Assembly (NCBI GenBank): GCA_949752795.1
Contig: OX457074.1
Location: forward strand, 5,345,527-5,409,526
Direction of reading: 5' to 3'
Source of the DNA: Hyperoodon ampullatus
Lineage: Eukaryota; Chordata; Mammalia; Artiodactyla; Ziphiidae
DNA length: 64,000 bases
Shown: positions 44,583 through 60,184 of the stretch, one piece after another
How the letters are laid out: each line of letters opens with the position of its first letter
How positions within the stretch are numbered: the first letter of the stretch is position 1
Program-made: the position numbers and the translations under genes
The notes under the pieces: model-generated
Database searches by the model: none
What the model was told of the DNA's origin: nothing
The model's input: the letters and a program-made list of their open reading frames with translations, nothing else

Positions 44583-45189
44583 TTAGAAGATTCCAGGAGA
44601 ACCAAAGTATTGTGAACACTGGGACAAGGAGAGGGAGGTGATAATGGAAGGTGATCTCAGTCCTCCATTCCCGCCCAAGTGCAGTATCAGGCTCAAGGAT
44701 TTATCTATCTTTGCCTTTCAGGGCCAAGAATGAACAGAGTTTGGTAGGGGTACAATGGCATGTGAGGGACCCTGGATGTGTGGTTTTTGTTGACCCCCAG
44801 TTGTCTTTTTCAGGGTGTCTTCTTGCCCTGGAGGATCTTAAAACAGTAGAGTAAGGAGAGAGACACCAGGGAAACCCAATAATGACCCTGCAGATAGCTC
44901 CCCACATGATTTCTTATCCCAAATGGTGTTGGGCAAGTGGACAACAATGTTGATCTGGATTTGTTCTGGGGATTGCAGGGATTTAGTGACTGCTTAATTT
45001 TATCCACAAGATTGGATTATGGTTTCCTATCTCCCTCTCTTGAGATAAAAGCTTCCCTCTGGTAGGATTGCCTAGTAAGAATGGATCTCCCACCAGCAAC
45101 CTCTTAGTTGTGAAATTTATGGAACACGAGTAATGGTCACTTTCCTGATTGGGAGGGAAGGATTTCAAGGACCAAAAGGTTTACCATAT

Positions 45190-45335
45190 AACTAGGCAAA
45201 AGAGAATGAAGGGGGAAATGAGAGAGAGAAAAAAGAGGAAAGGAGAAGAGAAAGAATTGTGAAGATAAAGGATGAAAGAAGGAAGGGAAGAGGAAAGAGA
45301 TTGGAGAAAGAGGAAGGGGGAGGGTGGAGATGCAG
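45190..45335 (+). repeat. Purine-rich (A/G) low-complexity tract
   Basis: About 145 bases almost only A and G on the plus strand, with no simple unit. Confidence 0.8.
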
Positions 45336-46029
45336 ATGACAGGAGTGAGAGAGGGCATGAATGACTCAGACAGACTGCAGTGTCCAGGGAAAGGGCAGAG
45401 GAAGAATGCCAGGTGGAGCAAATTGCTTCTCTCGAGCTTCCCAGGGGCCCAGATTAGACTGGAAGTCCTGGAGCTGTTCACAGTGGCATCGTTCACCCAG
45501 AGCTTCAAGCAAAAGGCCCCATGGGCCAAAACTATGGATGTGAGGAGAAGCTGCCCTAGCAAACAGGGCGGGTGAGGTCAGATGCAATCAAATCTGCCTG
45601 TGTGGTTTCCCCGTGGGTGGAATGGGAGGAGTGGGTGCCCCCTTGGGGGTATTTCCACCTATTTGCCCCAGTGGCAGGAAGAGAAAGCAGCATGTGTGGA
45701 TGATCACTGGAGAGTGGATATTTGACTTAGGATGAGGAGCAGGCAGAGGAAGAAGAGAAGCAGAAGGAGAAGAGTAAGTGGAAAAGAAAGGATACTGGAT
45801 CTCCTAAAGTTTTTTTGACCTCGTAATTATTCTTTCTTTTTTTTCCTATCGAGAGGGAAGAAGCCAAGCCTAGGATACAAGCTGGGCCAAATATGTGTCC
45901 TTACCTATAGTATAGGTATAACCAGAGTCCCAAATTCATAGGGTGGTTGAGATGATCATCAGCTCATATATAATGCTTGTCAGTTACTGATACATAATAA
46001 ACTCCAAATATATGCTAGTTTCCATGTTG
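45336..46029. other. Intergenic; nothing recognised
   Basis: No gene or transposon. Sequence ends at the assembly gap. Confidence 0.45.
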
Positions 46030-46229
46030 NNNNNNNNNNNNNNNNNNNNNNNNNNNNNNNNNNNNNNNNNNNNNNNNNNNNNNNNNNNNNNNNNNNNNNN
46101 NNNNNNNNNNNNNNNNNNNNNNNNNNNNNNNNNNNNNNNNNNNNNNNNNNNNNNNNNNNNNNNNNNNNNNNNNNNNNNNNNNNNNNNNNNNNNNNNNNNN
46201 NNNNNNNNNNNNNNNNNNNNNNNNNNNNN
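46030..46229. other. Assembly gap: 200 N
   Basis: Exactly 200 unknown bases. The round number suggests a placeholder, so the true length is unknown. Confidence 0.99.
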
Positions 46230-46629
46230 ACTAGGAATCTATGTGAGTGTCAGGGCAGCGTGAGGGCCTGTGCACTTGGGTATCCGAATGTGCTCACGGC
46301 TCCTGTTGGGTAAGAAGGTATGTCCCCACTATCTCGCCCAGGCCCAGCACAGACCAGGTATCTGTAAAACTGCTTGAATGAATAAGCGATTGAGTGCGCA
46401 GGGAGCCAGTTATGCGTGTTTACAAGGGGAGCGTTCATATCTGAGTGTGCATGATCTCTGAGTTGTGTGTATGTGTGTTTGTGGAGGGTGTCTGTGGGTG
46501 CTCTGAGGAGATCTAGTCTGACAGACATCCTTCCACATCCCTCCTTTGCAGGATCTCCACCCCACACAGCCCTCCTGGGCCCTGATTCTCCCCTTCTGAG
46601 GACCCACCAGTAGCACTGCAGCTCCTGAG
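46230..46629. other. Intergenic; nothing recognised
   Basis: TGTGTGT words near 46,460-46,490. No gene. Confidence 0.45.
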
Positions 46630-47465
46630 TTTCACACCCCCAGCCCGATCCCCAGATTGGAGCCCCCTCCCCCTCCCTGTGCAGGCCCGGCGTTGGTGGC
46701 TGGGGGTGGGGGCTTGGCTGAAGGATGCGGGGAGGGTCGGGAGTCCCGCCCCTGGAACCGCGGGCAGAACCGCGGTGGGGCGCCCAGCCTTCCTGCGCCC
46801 CGGTGCCTCTTCCTGGGTGAACAGATGTCTCGGAATTTTAGATGTGCTCTTCCGCCCCTCCTCGCAATAACCCCCCACCCCCACCCCAAGCTGGCACCGG
46901 CTGTGGTGTGGCGCCCTCCCTTCCCCCACCTCCGACAGCAGAACCAGCTGATGGATCGGGGAGCGCGGCCGGAGGCCTGGGCCGAGGGGCGGCGGAGGCC
47001 CGCGGGGTCGCGGCAAGCGGGCTGGGCCGAGTCTCGGAGGCTCCTGGCGCGGAGGGAGACCGGGGACGGCGCGGCCCGGCCTCACGCCTTCTCTCCTTCC
47101 TTCCCTTCTGCCGCAGCTCCTCAGCCCCGTCTCTCTTCGGTCCTCTGTCCGCGATCTACGGTCTCTCTGCCCCACCCCACAGCCCAGCCGCGTCTATGCA
47201 GACCCCTCCGCACAGAGCCTCCCGCTTCGAGACAGAAACACCTCCTGGCAACTTCGGCGGAATTCTTCCCTCCAGAGACCCCTTTCCCTGCATTCCGCGA
47301 GCCACCCCATCCCCAGCTGGCCGCCCGCCCGCCCTCAGTAGAAACCCGGAGCTTATCCGGAGAACATGGAGGGAAGGCAGGAGGGGAGGGTGCTCCAGAT
47401 TAGGGAGGCTGACGAGGCCGGTCGGCCCGGGCAGAGAGACACCCAAATTCTCTAACGGCTGCTAA
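46630..47465. promoter_or_regulatory. CpG-rich patch downstream of NEUROD2
   Basis: Frequent CpGs, densest at about 46,950-47,090, with long overlapping open frames on both strands that reflect composition only. It ends at an AT-rich patch, GCTAATTAACGAGC (47,461-47,474). Possible island or enhancer; no transcript is recognisable. Confidence 0.4.
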
Positions 47466-48639
47466 TTAACGAGCAATCCAATTCCGTGGACCCCCAACTC
47501 GGGGAAGGGGGGAGGGACCCTCTGAGGGCAGGCGGGGGCCTTGGCAGGGCTCGGCAGCCGGGTGGTGCCAGGCGCCCTCCCCCACCCCACCCCCACCCGC
47601 CAGCATTCCGAGGTAACAGGCATTTGTTACCCAGCTCGTGCCAGGAGCGATTGGCAGGTTGGAGTAGGCACAGTCATTCCGCACACAGATGTCCCTGTGC
47701 TCACTCTTCTGATATGAATTCTGTCAGCTCCAAATCTGAGGGAGATGAGCAGACAGCCACACAGACAGTTACAGACACAGACACAGACACAGACAGTGCA
47801 ATTGTCTGGAGGACACAGAACTCCACAGATATTTTTCTTCCCTGAAAAAGAAAATTGAATGAAAGAAAAATAAGAAAGGCTCCCACTAATTTGGGGAGAC
47901 GTGTCTGCACCCCTGAGAGTGGCCCTCACGCCCTCCATCCTCCCCTGGTTGGCTGCCCAGACTTTCCCCAGCCTCCCCCAGCACCCTACAACAGCATCCC
48001 TGAATTCAAATCACTGCAGCTAGAGTTGTTGCAACCAGAGCTCCAGACTTGGAGCCTGGGAGGTCTGCTCCCTGACCCAGAACCCAGAATTTCTGAATCC
48101 CTGCAAAGCTCTAGAATATCACCAAGGTGTAGGTTCCAGTCGTCTAGAATCTCTCAAATTAAAAATTCCACAACTCCCACTCCAGGGCAAATTGTGCCCA
48201 ATCTTTGGATCACCTTCTCCATTAGAGACAGGGACCTGGGCACTGTCTGGTGCCCTGGAATGGAGGGCCCTGCATGCCTGGTACTCACCAGCTGTCCCCA
48301 GCCTTGGCAACCAGCCCAAAATGCAGCCTGCCCTTTGACTTAGGAGTGTGGAAAGGTCAGGCCCCCTGACTCCTGCTCCTTCCTGGCACTCTTTCCCAGC
48401 TCCAGGTCCCATCCTGACCCTCCACACCAAGGTGCACTTGGCTATTCCACCTCTGCCTGCCCGCCCCGCCCCCCCTCCCCGCGGCTGTGGGAGCGAGCTG
48501 GTTGATCACTGGGCATCTGTGAGCAGGGCGGGCATGAAGAGCCCATGCTGGTGGAAGAAGAGGAGGCAGGCAAAGGGGGCAAAGAAACTCCACAATGTCG
48601 GAGGAGAGGGCACAGAAGGGTTTGGGTTGTGGTTTGTTG
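47466..48639. other. Intergenic; only a short tandem repeat
   Basis: Imperfect tandem CAGACA units at about 47,760-47,800. Otherwise nothing recognised. Confidence 0.5.
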
Positions 48640-48810
48640 GATTGTTTTTTAAATTTTTTCTTTCTTTCTTTTTTAAAGCAAAAGCCCCCATCCTGTGTCA
48701 TCATTTTTATGGGATCTGCAATTCTGGCAAAAATCTGTCTTTAATTTAGCTGTCCATATAAAACTCCTCACTGTATAATAATGAACAGATGCCATGGAAT
48801 TTAAGCTGGA
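48640..48810. promoter_or_regulatory. Candidate NEUROD2-flank enhancer with CAGATG E-box
   Basis: AT-rich non-repeat block: CTTTAATTTAGCTG, CTGTATAATAATG and a CAGATG E-box at 48,786-48,791, about 5 kb beyond the poly(A) site. The E-box form is one NeuroD proteins bind. Inferred. Confidence 0.35.
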
Positions 48811-49099
48811 GCCTCAGCTCCTCCCCGCTTTCCCCCCCCCCGCGCCTGGCACAGGGCACCGGGCACCGGCTGAGTGGCACAGACTGGCACCAACGCGCGA
48901 GCGAAGGGTGGGCAGGGGGCGACCTGGGCTCAGCGCCAGGGCGCTGGGGTGGTGAAGGGGTGTCCAGGCGCCGGGCTTAGCCAGCCGGGAGCTTTTTTCG
49001 TGGAGGCACCAAGGGAGAAGTGTTTGAGGAATTTTTCTGTCTTTTGCTACAAAGAGATCAGTAGTTAAGGATTTTGTTTTGGTTTTGCTTAGGGGCTGT

Positions 49100-50060
49100 G
49101 TGGTTCTTCTCAGATTTTTTAAAAAAGCGCCGCCCTCCCCCCAATATAAACCCAAGTGTTTTCGCTGTTTTAACTGAGTTGTTTTGAACCCACCCCCTGC
49201 GCGGCGCCCCGGCCTCTGCCTCACAGCCCAGCCGAGCGCTCGTTCGCTGCAAGCGGGATCCGTTCCGCAGCCGGCCGGCCCACAGTATCCTGGGCGCCGG
49301 TGCCCCCGGGGACTCCCGGGCATCTCCCGCAGGGCAGGAGTACCCTGTTGCCCTCCAGGAGTGAGGCCGGATGTGGCATCTGATTAAGCAGCAGGAGACA
49401 TGAAGGCAAGAGAGAAATCCTTACTTGCCCCACACTCGCTTTTCCCAAGAGGAAAGAAAAATCTCTGCGAGTCCAGTGTCCCCCGCTGCCTCCGCCTGCG
49501 GTCGAGAAAGCAGGCATCGACTCGGGATTGAGGGGTTGGTTCTGAGCACCCCCCGCCCACCTCTCGCCTTTAATGCGACTCTGGCGAGAACAGATGTCCC
49601 AAGCCGGGCGGACTGCCCAGACCCCGCCCAGCTGTGCCCTTGGCGAAGACTTGGCTGAGGGTAGGAACTGGCACGCGGGTCCCCAAAGGGGTTTGGGGGC
49701 TCCCTCGGCCCTGGCGGGACCTGACTTCGCAGCCTTGGCCTCCTGGCTAGCGCAGCCTCGGGCGGGAAGTGGAAGCGCCCCAGAAAGACCTGTTCCTAAT
49801 TCAATTAATTCCGAAAAGAGGAATGAGACGCAGACAGAAGTGGAGAGAAGCCCAGAGAAAGGTTCGAATAACGGAACCCCGGGCACACACTCTCGGCTCT
49901 GGAACCTTGCAACCGCAGTCCGCCTGGGAGGCTGCGCTGGGCTCCTGCGCTGGAGCGGGCAGGCAAGTGGGCAGCACCAGAGCACACCCAGGCACACATC
50001 TGGGCAGCGTCTCCACCCAACGCAGTGCCCCAGCTCCTTTGGCACAGGCAGCATCTAGGG
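49100..50060. promoter_or_regulatory. CpG-rich patch downstream of NEUROD2
   Basis: CpG-enriched with long but featureless frames on both strands. A CCTAATTCAATTAATTCCG homeodomain-type stretch lies at about 49,795. No transcript is recognisable. Confidence 0.4.
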
Positions 50061-53000
50061 GTTCCCCCGCCCTCCCCCCCACCCTGAGTGCCCCAGCTTC
50101 CCCTCCCCGCACTAGGGGTCTGAGGTTCCCATTCACGGGCATCTGCCCCCAGAAACCGGTTGCCCTCCTGCTTGTGAGCCAGGCTTGGTCTGGGCGTTCT
50201 CATGCTGGCACTCCTGAGTGGGTGGGGTGCACCTACCCCATTGCTTTAGGGTGGAGAGAATTTCAGAGAGCATAACGACCCTCCCAAGGTGTCTGTGCCC
50301 TTTCTTACCTCTTCTCAACCAGGAAAACTTTGTCCAGAATTTTAAAAGAATGAGGCATAGAAAGCCACTTCAGGATTTGGAAAGGGAGCAGGCTTTCAAG
50401 ACTTTTCACCGCTCAGGTCGTCACCTCCCCTCTGGGCCTGTGGCCAGTGCCTGGGCACCCAGCCCTAAAGAGAGAAAAGTGACAGTGTCTTGGGCTGTGA
50501 GCTGAGAAGCCTGTTGTGACAGCCAAGGCCCGTCGGCCCCTCCTACATCTCACCAAAAGAAAAAGCTTTCTCCTTTGAGCACATATGGGCAAGTCAGGTG
50601 TGGAGTCCTGTGCTCACCCCTGTTGTCACACGGGGGGCCTGGGAGTGGAGGTCAAGGCCAGGGCTGGTCAGGCCTGGCCTCCACTGTCTCTTTCTTCCTG
50701 CCTTCCTTGAGAATTAAACTGTGGAATCTAGAACTATCCCTCCATCTCAATGTTCCCTCAAATCAACAGATTCCTACAAGGAGCAGGCAACTTCAGGTTA
50801 AAGATTTTGGGGAAGAGGTGGAAGAGAAGGTTGCCCAAGAGGGAGTGAAACCTCTGACCTCTGAGGGGGAATCCTTGCATCTCCCAGCTTGTGGACTTTG
50901 CCATAAAAGGGAAAAAGAGAGAAGTAAACACAAGACAGTGGAGTCTAGGGTGTGTCAGGACTTCCCTGTCGCTGACTCCAATGGGGCTCAGTTTCCCTGG
51001 ATTGTACTCAGTGATTTATTGAGCTGTCCCTCTGGGTGATGAAATCAGAGCTGAGGGTTCACTGGAGGTTCACTGGGGGGTCAGGGTCCAGATCCTGGCT
51101 GAAATAGGGTTAAACGGAGAGGGGAGAATCAGTAGTGCTTTCCCTCTCTTTCCCCTGATGTACAAATGGCCTGGACTCAGAGACATCTCTATTTCCAGGT
51201 CGTTTCCAAATGCTGGACTTTGAACGGGGGTGGGAAAATCAAGAGGAGGATGCCCTCCGGATTGATCTCGGCTCCAGCCTTCGGTTCGGCCGCCCAGGGG
51301 TTGAGCTGAGACGGCCGATTCCTGCTTGGAGGTCCCGTTGCTCAGGCTAGGACAAGAAGGGCACGCGACGTCTCCCCTTGTCCTCTCCCTCCCACCGCGC
51401 TGGCCCCTTTTTTCCTCCCCGCCCCCCAAAACACACCTCCTTCTGTTCCCGGAGCTTCTCCTTGTGTGCGCGCAGAAGCGGGAGAGCAGCGAGAGAAAAA
51501 GACCTGCGAGGGGGAGTTTGGGGCCGTGTGTCCGCGCGCATCTTCTTCTCCTGCTCATCTCGCCATCTCGCCATCTCGCCAGGGAAGTTGAGTGTTGGGG
51601 AGGGGGGCGATGGGAGAATGGAGCGCAGCCGGAGTGCAGAGAGGTGGGGGAAGGGTCAGGAATTGGGAAAAGGGTGGCTCACGAGGACGCCGGTTTCACA
51701 AGAAGAAGAGGCGCTAGGGATCCCCGCCCCAAAAGGGGCCCCGGGCACTCCTGCCTCCCGAAGTGACCACAGACGCAGTGGCCCAGGAGTCGTCAGCATC
51801 CTTGGAAAGGGCTGGGATCCGGCTTCAAAAACAGAATCGAGCCGCGTGGAAGAGCAAAGCGCAGGAGTCTGTGGTTTGGCCCGGGGAGCCACGTGGAGGG
51901 GTCTTTTGCGTCGGGCCCCAAGCCACTTGGATGCCACCCAGCCCGGGACTTCAGAGGGCGTTGTGGGAAACCAGCTTAATGGGAGGGAATCCCAATTAAC
52001 CTTGCTCTTAGGACAGGATAAGACTCAGGCCTCGGGATGTGCACCGAGTTCCTTTTCTCTCCAGTTGCCCCTGCCAGGCCATGACCCATGCCATGAGCAG
52101 ACCTGACTCCTTCAGATTTGGGTCTGAGGTTCTCACCTTGGTCCATACTCCATGCAAGAAGTGAGGGAGATTGAAGGTGGGCCGAGTTCTTTCTCCTAAG
52201 AATAGGGGTGGTTTAGAGGTCTATAAGAGCCCCCCCACTTAGACCACCGACAGGGGCGAATCCTCAGAACGAAAGGCCCGGTTCTAAATCTCACACTAGA
52301 GAAGCGATCCTATGAGAATTCCAGAGAAGGCGGTGACATTTGGAAAGGATTCCAGTGAAATTCTCCGAAAACCGTAGGAGAATTCCGCCCAGAATTCCGG
52401 CAGGCCAGGCATTGGGAAGAGCCTCACGCTGCACGGCACTCCCCGGAGCCAGGGAAGCTCGGCCTCCCTCTGGGGCAGGAAGAAAGCGCGAGGCTGGACG
52501 AGCGTCAGCACCCGGGAGCGGACAGCTCCCGGCCCGGTCCCTGCTCCGCGCCATCCATCCCGGGGTGGAGGAAGGAGGGCCACGTCTCTGCTGGGATGGT
52601 CATTTAGGGAAGCCGCCGCGCTCAGGGTCAGAGAGTATAATCCGATCTTCCCTTTAGCACCTAGGGAGTCCTTCTTCAACTACCTTTCCCTTTCCCCCTT
52701 TGTCAGGGTGCTCTCATTTTCAGGTCTTGGATCCAACCTTTAAAAGCCTCAGCGTGCCTGACCTCAAACCGCAAACGCAACACTACAACGCCCACTTCTG
52801 CTCTAAAACGGGCAGAAATATTTATGAAAAAATAATTTAAATAAGCAGAGTCAGAAACAGTCTGGTCCTGGTACTCCTAAGTGTATTCAGGCTTTGGGAT
52901 GGGGGGGCCTTTGGGACTTAGACCCCTCTCCAAATATTCCAGGGGGCACTGATGTCTGGAGGGGGGGGTTTCTTTCCGGGAAGTCAGTTCAGAGCAGCCT

Positions 53001-53869
53001 CTGTCCCTGAGGCTCGGAGAAAGAGAACTCGGGGGCTATCTTGCCTGAGAGGGGGAAGCGGCTTGGGCCGAAGGCTCGTCCGAGGCGCCCTTCCTCTGTC
53101 TGCCTAAGTTGAGGGCTTCCTTCTACCGGGAGCTGCACCGGGCAGGAAGCGGGTTGTCCCTGTGTAGACCACAGGGCTTCTCGCGGCCCTGTCAGAGGAA
53201 GCTTGTGGCTAGGTCAAGCTCCACTCTGTCTACCTGATGGACTCCTAGACTCAGGTCCCCTCATAGAACTCTGGGGTGTTCCTCCAACTTCATCAACACC
53301 CCTACAAATTTCAGCATTCCTGATGCTGAAAAAGGCTGATGCCCTTGAGTCCACTGAAATTGCAAATTTAAGACTGAAAAGACTTCTCCCATTAATATTT
53401 CATCCTCATAACCTTATAGTTTTTTTCGTTTTTTATTTTAAAACATCCCTGTCTGGCTCAAATGGTTGTCTCTTCATTTCTACACACTTGTTTTTTGCAA
53501 CAGTGAGCAGAGGGTTGTAAAATGACCGACTGCTCCCAACTCGGTCATTTTTCAGTGATGAAAAGATATTTTATTTTCGAAAGAGGTGCGTGTGCATGTT
53601 TGGGAACTGAAGGAGTGTAATGAGATTAGTGCAATGCTTTGTGCTGGGGGCGTGTGTGAGTCTGTGTAAGGTCTGGGCGAGGCAGAAGTGTAGCCGTTTC
53701 GGTGCCCAGTGGGTGGGGGGGAGGGGGTTTAGTGTGGGAATCCTACCCAGGAATGCCCAGGGTCCCTCTGCATGGCCACTGCACAGTCACTTGACTCTGT
53801 TTCTCCATCACCCGGAGTCCCAGCTCAATCCCCCGAATGAAATGAGGCCACCGTGAGAAACCGGTCCGG
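50061..53869. other. 3' flank of NEUROD2; no gene recognised
   Basis: Unique-looking and almost repeat-free. CpG-enriched sub-blocks at about 51,240-51,560 and 52,370-52,620, and an AT-rich homeodomain-like block at about 52,800-52,850 (TATTTATGAAAAAATAATTT). Open frames on both strands have no family features. Confidence 0.5.
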
Positions 53870-53893
53870 CTTTGCATCTCATTTACATAAATA

Positions 53894-53899
53894 TTTATT
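53894..53899 (-). terminator. NEUROD2: Candidate poly(A) signal AATAAA for NEUROD2
   Basis: TTTATT on the plus strand reads AATAAA in NEUROD2 sense, inside a very AT-rich block (53,881-53,910). It lies about 1.6 kb after the stop. Cleavage would fall around 53,865-53,885. Alternatives are the signals near 54,730 and 54,758. Confidence 0.6.
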
Positions 53900-54099
53900 A
53901 ATCGTCATTAAACTGAACAGAAACACGCAATGCACTTCGGGTGTCCGACGGGAGTTTCATCTTCACTACAAGAGGAAGGTAAAATTGCGTGTGTGTGTGG
54001 GTGAGTGTGTGGGTGTGTGGCCTGTGGGTTTGCATCTTTGCAGAGTGTGTTTGGATGCCTGATCTCCTGCCTCCGGTGGGAAGAGGTTCTCCTTTTGCC

Positions 54100-57784
<3,685 letters not shown>

Positions 57785-58030
57785 CTCGGAGAGGAGTCAA
57801 GGGGAGAGGGGAGGGGAGGGGGGGAGGGGGGCAAGAGAGAGAGGGGGGAGAAGAGGAATCTTCTCGCTTATTTCATTGTTCCCCCATCTTCAGGGAGCGG
57901 GGGCAGCGGCTCCTCAAGGCGGCGGGCGCCGGCGTCTTCAGAGCGCCATGCGAACCGCGGAGCGAGTGTGGCATCTCTACCAGGCGGGGTACCAGCCTCT
58001 ATGCCAGGCCATATGGGCTTGGCACGTCAC
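57785..58030 (-). other. NEUROD2: NEUROD2 exon 1 (5' UTR; 5' end approximate)
   Basis: The 3' edge is fixed by the consensus donor at 57,784/57,785. The transcription start cannot be seen, and the left-to-right extent given is an estimate. The donor-proximal 70 bases (57,790-57,865) are almost pure G/A on the plus strand, so the mRNA leader carries a long C/U tract. No TATA box was found at a sensible distance. The exon holds no convincing upstream coding frame. Confidence 0.55.
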
Positions 58031-58130
58031 GGGCAGCAGCTATCACATGAGAGACGGTGATTGGCATGCGTCTGCATTGGGGGAGAGCCGGCTCCCCCGG
58101 GACCCGCCGCCATCTGTCACTCTCTACTCC
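58005..58130 (-). promoter_or_regulatory. NEUROD2: NEUROD2 proximal promoter: E-boxes, inverted CCAAT boxes, CRE-like half site
   Basis: Seen: CATATG at 58,010-58,015, CACATG at 58,044-58,049 and CATCTG (CAGATG on the gene strand) at 58,111-58,116. These are E-boxes; CATATG and CAGATG are forms preferred by NeuroD/neurogenin proteins. ATTGG (CCAAT on the gene strand) occurs at 58,060-58,064 and 58,076-58,080, and CACGTCAC (a CRE-like half site) at 58,023-58,030. Activation of mouse Neurod2 by neurogenin/NeuroD proteins through promoter E-boxes has been reported, so auto- or cross-regulation is plausible. Promoter status is inferred from position and motifs. Confidence 0.6.
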
Positions 58131-58185
58131 AAAAAAAAAAAAAAAAAAAATTAAATAAATAAAGGAAATAAATAAATATCTCTGC
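58131..58185 (+). repeat. A-run and AAAT-rich tract upstream of NEUROD2
   Basis: About 20 A, then TTAAATAAATAAAGG and ATAAATAAATAT. On the gene strand it is a T-tract just 5' of the promoter E-boxes. Confidence 0.9.
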
Positions 58186-59250
58186 CTCCCTCCCCTCCCC
58201 GCCCAACGCAGGGAAAGCAGGGATTGAGAGGGAGGTAGGAGGACTTGCCCCCCTTGGATATAGAGTCCCCCACAGGGGAACAATGGGGTGGCAAGGCTGG
58301 AACTTGGGGGGTTTTGATGTCCCCAATTCTATGCTCCCTCCAGGGCCCTGTTCTGTCCATTTCCTCCCTTGCAGGCTCCCAAAGGTGGGTCAGGGACCAG
58401 ACCCTCGGCTCTGGAGGAGGGACCTCTATGTTTGCCTCCACCCCACCCCCCGACCCCCAGGAGGATCCCCTCGGTCACAAAGGGACAGCTGAGGCCCCCT
58501 CCCAGGGTGGGCGTGGGGGGCGTTCCTGGCCTAAGCCCCATAGGTAGATGTTGGCACCGTGCCATCCCTCATCCCTGTCTGCCCCTCCCCCACCCACCGT
58601 CACGCACACACAACATATGTGGCTGAACGCAATTCAAACCAAGGGAAAGACAGAGGAAAGGAAAGACTTGCCTGGATGTCTGTGCCTTTGCATGGGCGTG
58701 TGTGTGTCTGTGGGGACATGTGTGTATATCAGTGGCGTCAGCTGATGGGAGAGATTTCCTTGGGTGTTTAGGGGTATATGTAGGTTGGGATGGGAATGGA
58801 AAGGAACCCTTGGGATGAGCCAGTGCACCCACCATCTGGGGGTGTGGGAGAGGGCTCAGTCTGGATTCCTAACCCAGAAACTTCTCCCTCCTCCCCCCCA
58901 CCCACCGCTTCCCTGCCCAACATACTTTCCCCCTGCTAGACAAGTGACCATCCCACCAGTGGCTTTGTCTCCTGGCCTCTGACTTGCTTATTTGAGGGAG
59001 GAGGGGGCTGAGCTGGGAATTGCCTAAAGTTCCTGGAAGAGGCTCAAGCATTCTCCTCCCCCTGCAAAAAAAATACTGCAAGTACTGAAGCCAACTCCAG
59101 CAGTCTTGAGAGTGACCAGGGGGAGGTAGGTCAGACAGGTGTCTTGATAAGGAAGGTAGGAAATTGCTGTTTTATCTTACAGCTCACCTTTCAACCCTCT
59201 CCCTGGGCCAGACACAGATGGAAATGGCACGAGTTGAGGGAGGAAGCTTT
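58186..59250. other. NEUROD2 upstream flank; nothing recognised
   Basis: GC-rich with short GTGTGT words near 58,690-58,730. No gene or transposon. Confidence 0.5.
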
Positions 59251-59251
59251 A

Positions 59252-59252
<1 letters not shown>

Positions 59253-59286
<34 letters not shown>
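59253..59286 (+). repeat. (AC)n microsatellite
   Basis: 17 AC units, uninterrupted. Confidence 0.97.
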
Positions 59287-59289
<3 letters not shown>

Positions 59290-59730
59290 TTCCTCACTCT
59301 GTGGTGCAGAAAATGGATACACACCCCTACTCCGACAGATTCCTGTGTGTAAGCAGGTAATCGCAACCAGGTGTAGAGAGACCCTCGTCTACACCTTTAT
59401 TCAGGCATTCGTGTGTTTCAGACCCACGTTTCCTATCCCTCCCCACCCTCCAGCTTCCATATGCTTAGACAACTTCAATTATACTTTAACCACGTGCCCT
59501 TTGGTGGCAACCACGTGCTAAGCACTGGGCGGTGCAAAGACGGGGGTTTCACCCTCAATCTGGACAGGAAGTTTTCTCCCTCTAGGACCTCCAGAAGGGG
59601 TCTCAGGCTGGTAAGACACTGATTTGATGCCTGGTAGAATGAATTAGGTTCTAAACAGAGGTACGCATGATGGCCAAGGAGGCCTTGGAGAAGGGGGGCT
59701 GGCACTGTGTGAGCCAGGACCAGGTACCGA
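59287..59730. other. Upstream flank; nothing recognised
   Basis: Two CCACGTG-type E-box words (59,490-59,520). No gene. Confidence 0.45.
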
Positions 59731-59734
59731 AAGG

Positions 59735-59870
59735 CACCTCAAATCTTCCTCCTACAGAGGCCCATAGAGGGGAACTGACTTGCCCAGGACCACAAAGGGG
59801 AGAGCAGAACTTGGTCTAGAACCCAGGGACTTGACTCCCAGCCCAGTGCTCCTTCTACAGTCACACAGTC
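59735..59870 (-). repeat. MIR fragment, antisense
   Basis: 'gggaactgacttgcccagga' then 'cttggtctagaacccaggga'. Confidence 0.68.
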
Positions 59871-60184
59871 TGCCTCAGCGGTCTCCAAGGATGAGAAGCC
59901 AATGGTAAGTTTTCCTCCACTCATACATCCTGGTTCTGGGAAGGTAGGCTCCCACCCATGGTCTGGCAGATGGTCTGGGGCACTCTGGGCATGGCAGAGA
60001 GAGGGGCCAAAGGATAGGCCTTAGGTGGGGCAGAGACTCAGGGGTGCTGGCCAGGCCTTTGTCCATGTTTGGGCGCAGCCTCAAAGGCTTTCCTGTCCCT
60101 TTACAGAGGGTGGGGGTCTTCAATCCTGACACATGGCCCTTCTTGAGTCCCCCAGTCACATGGTATTCTGATTACCTGCACATG

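Noticed and set aside
46657..47465. Overlapping 200-250-codon frames on both strands
   Set aside because: High GC content depletes stop codons. Low-complexity P/R/A-rich products, no splice sites or homology seen.
49221..50054. 277-codon minus-strand open frame
   Set aside because: It lies in a CpG-rich patch with an overlapping long frame on the other strand. Composition explains both, and no protein family is recognisable.
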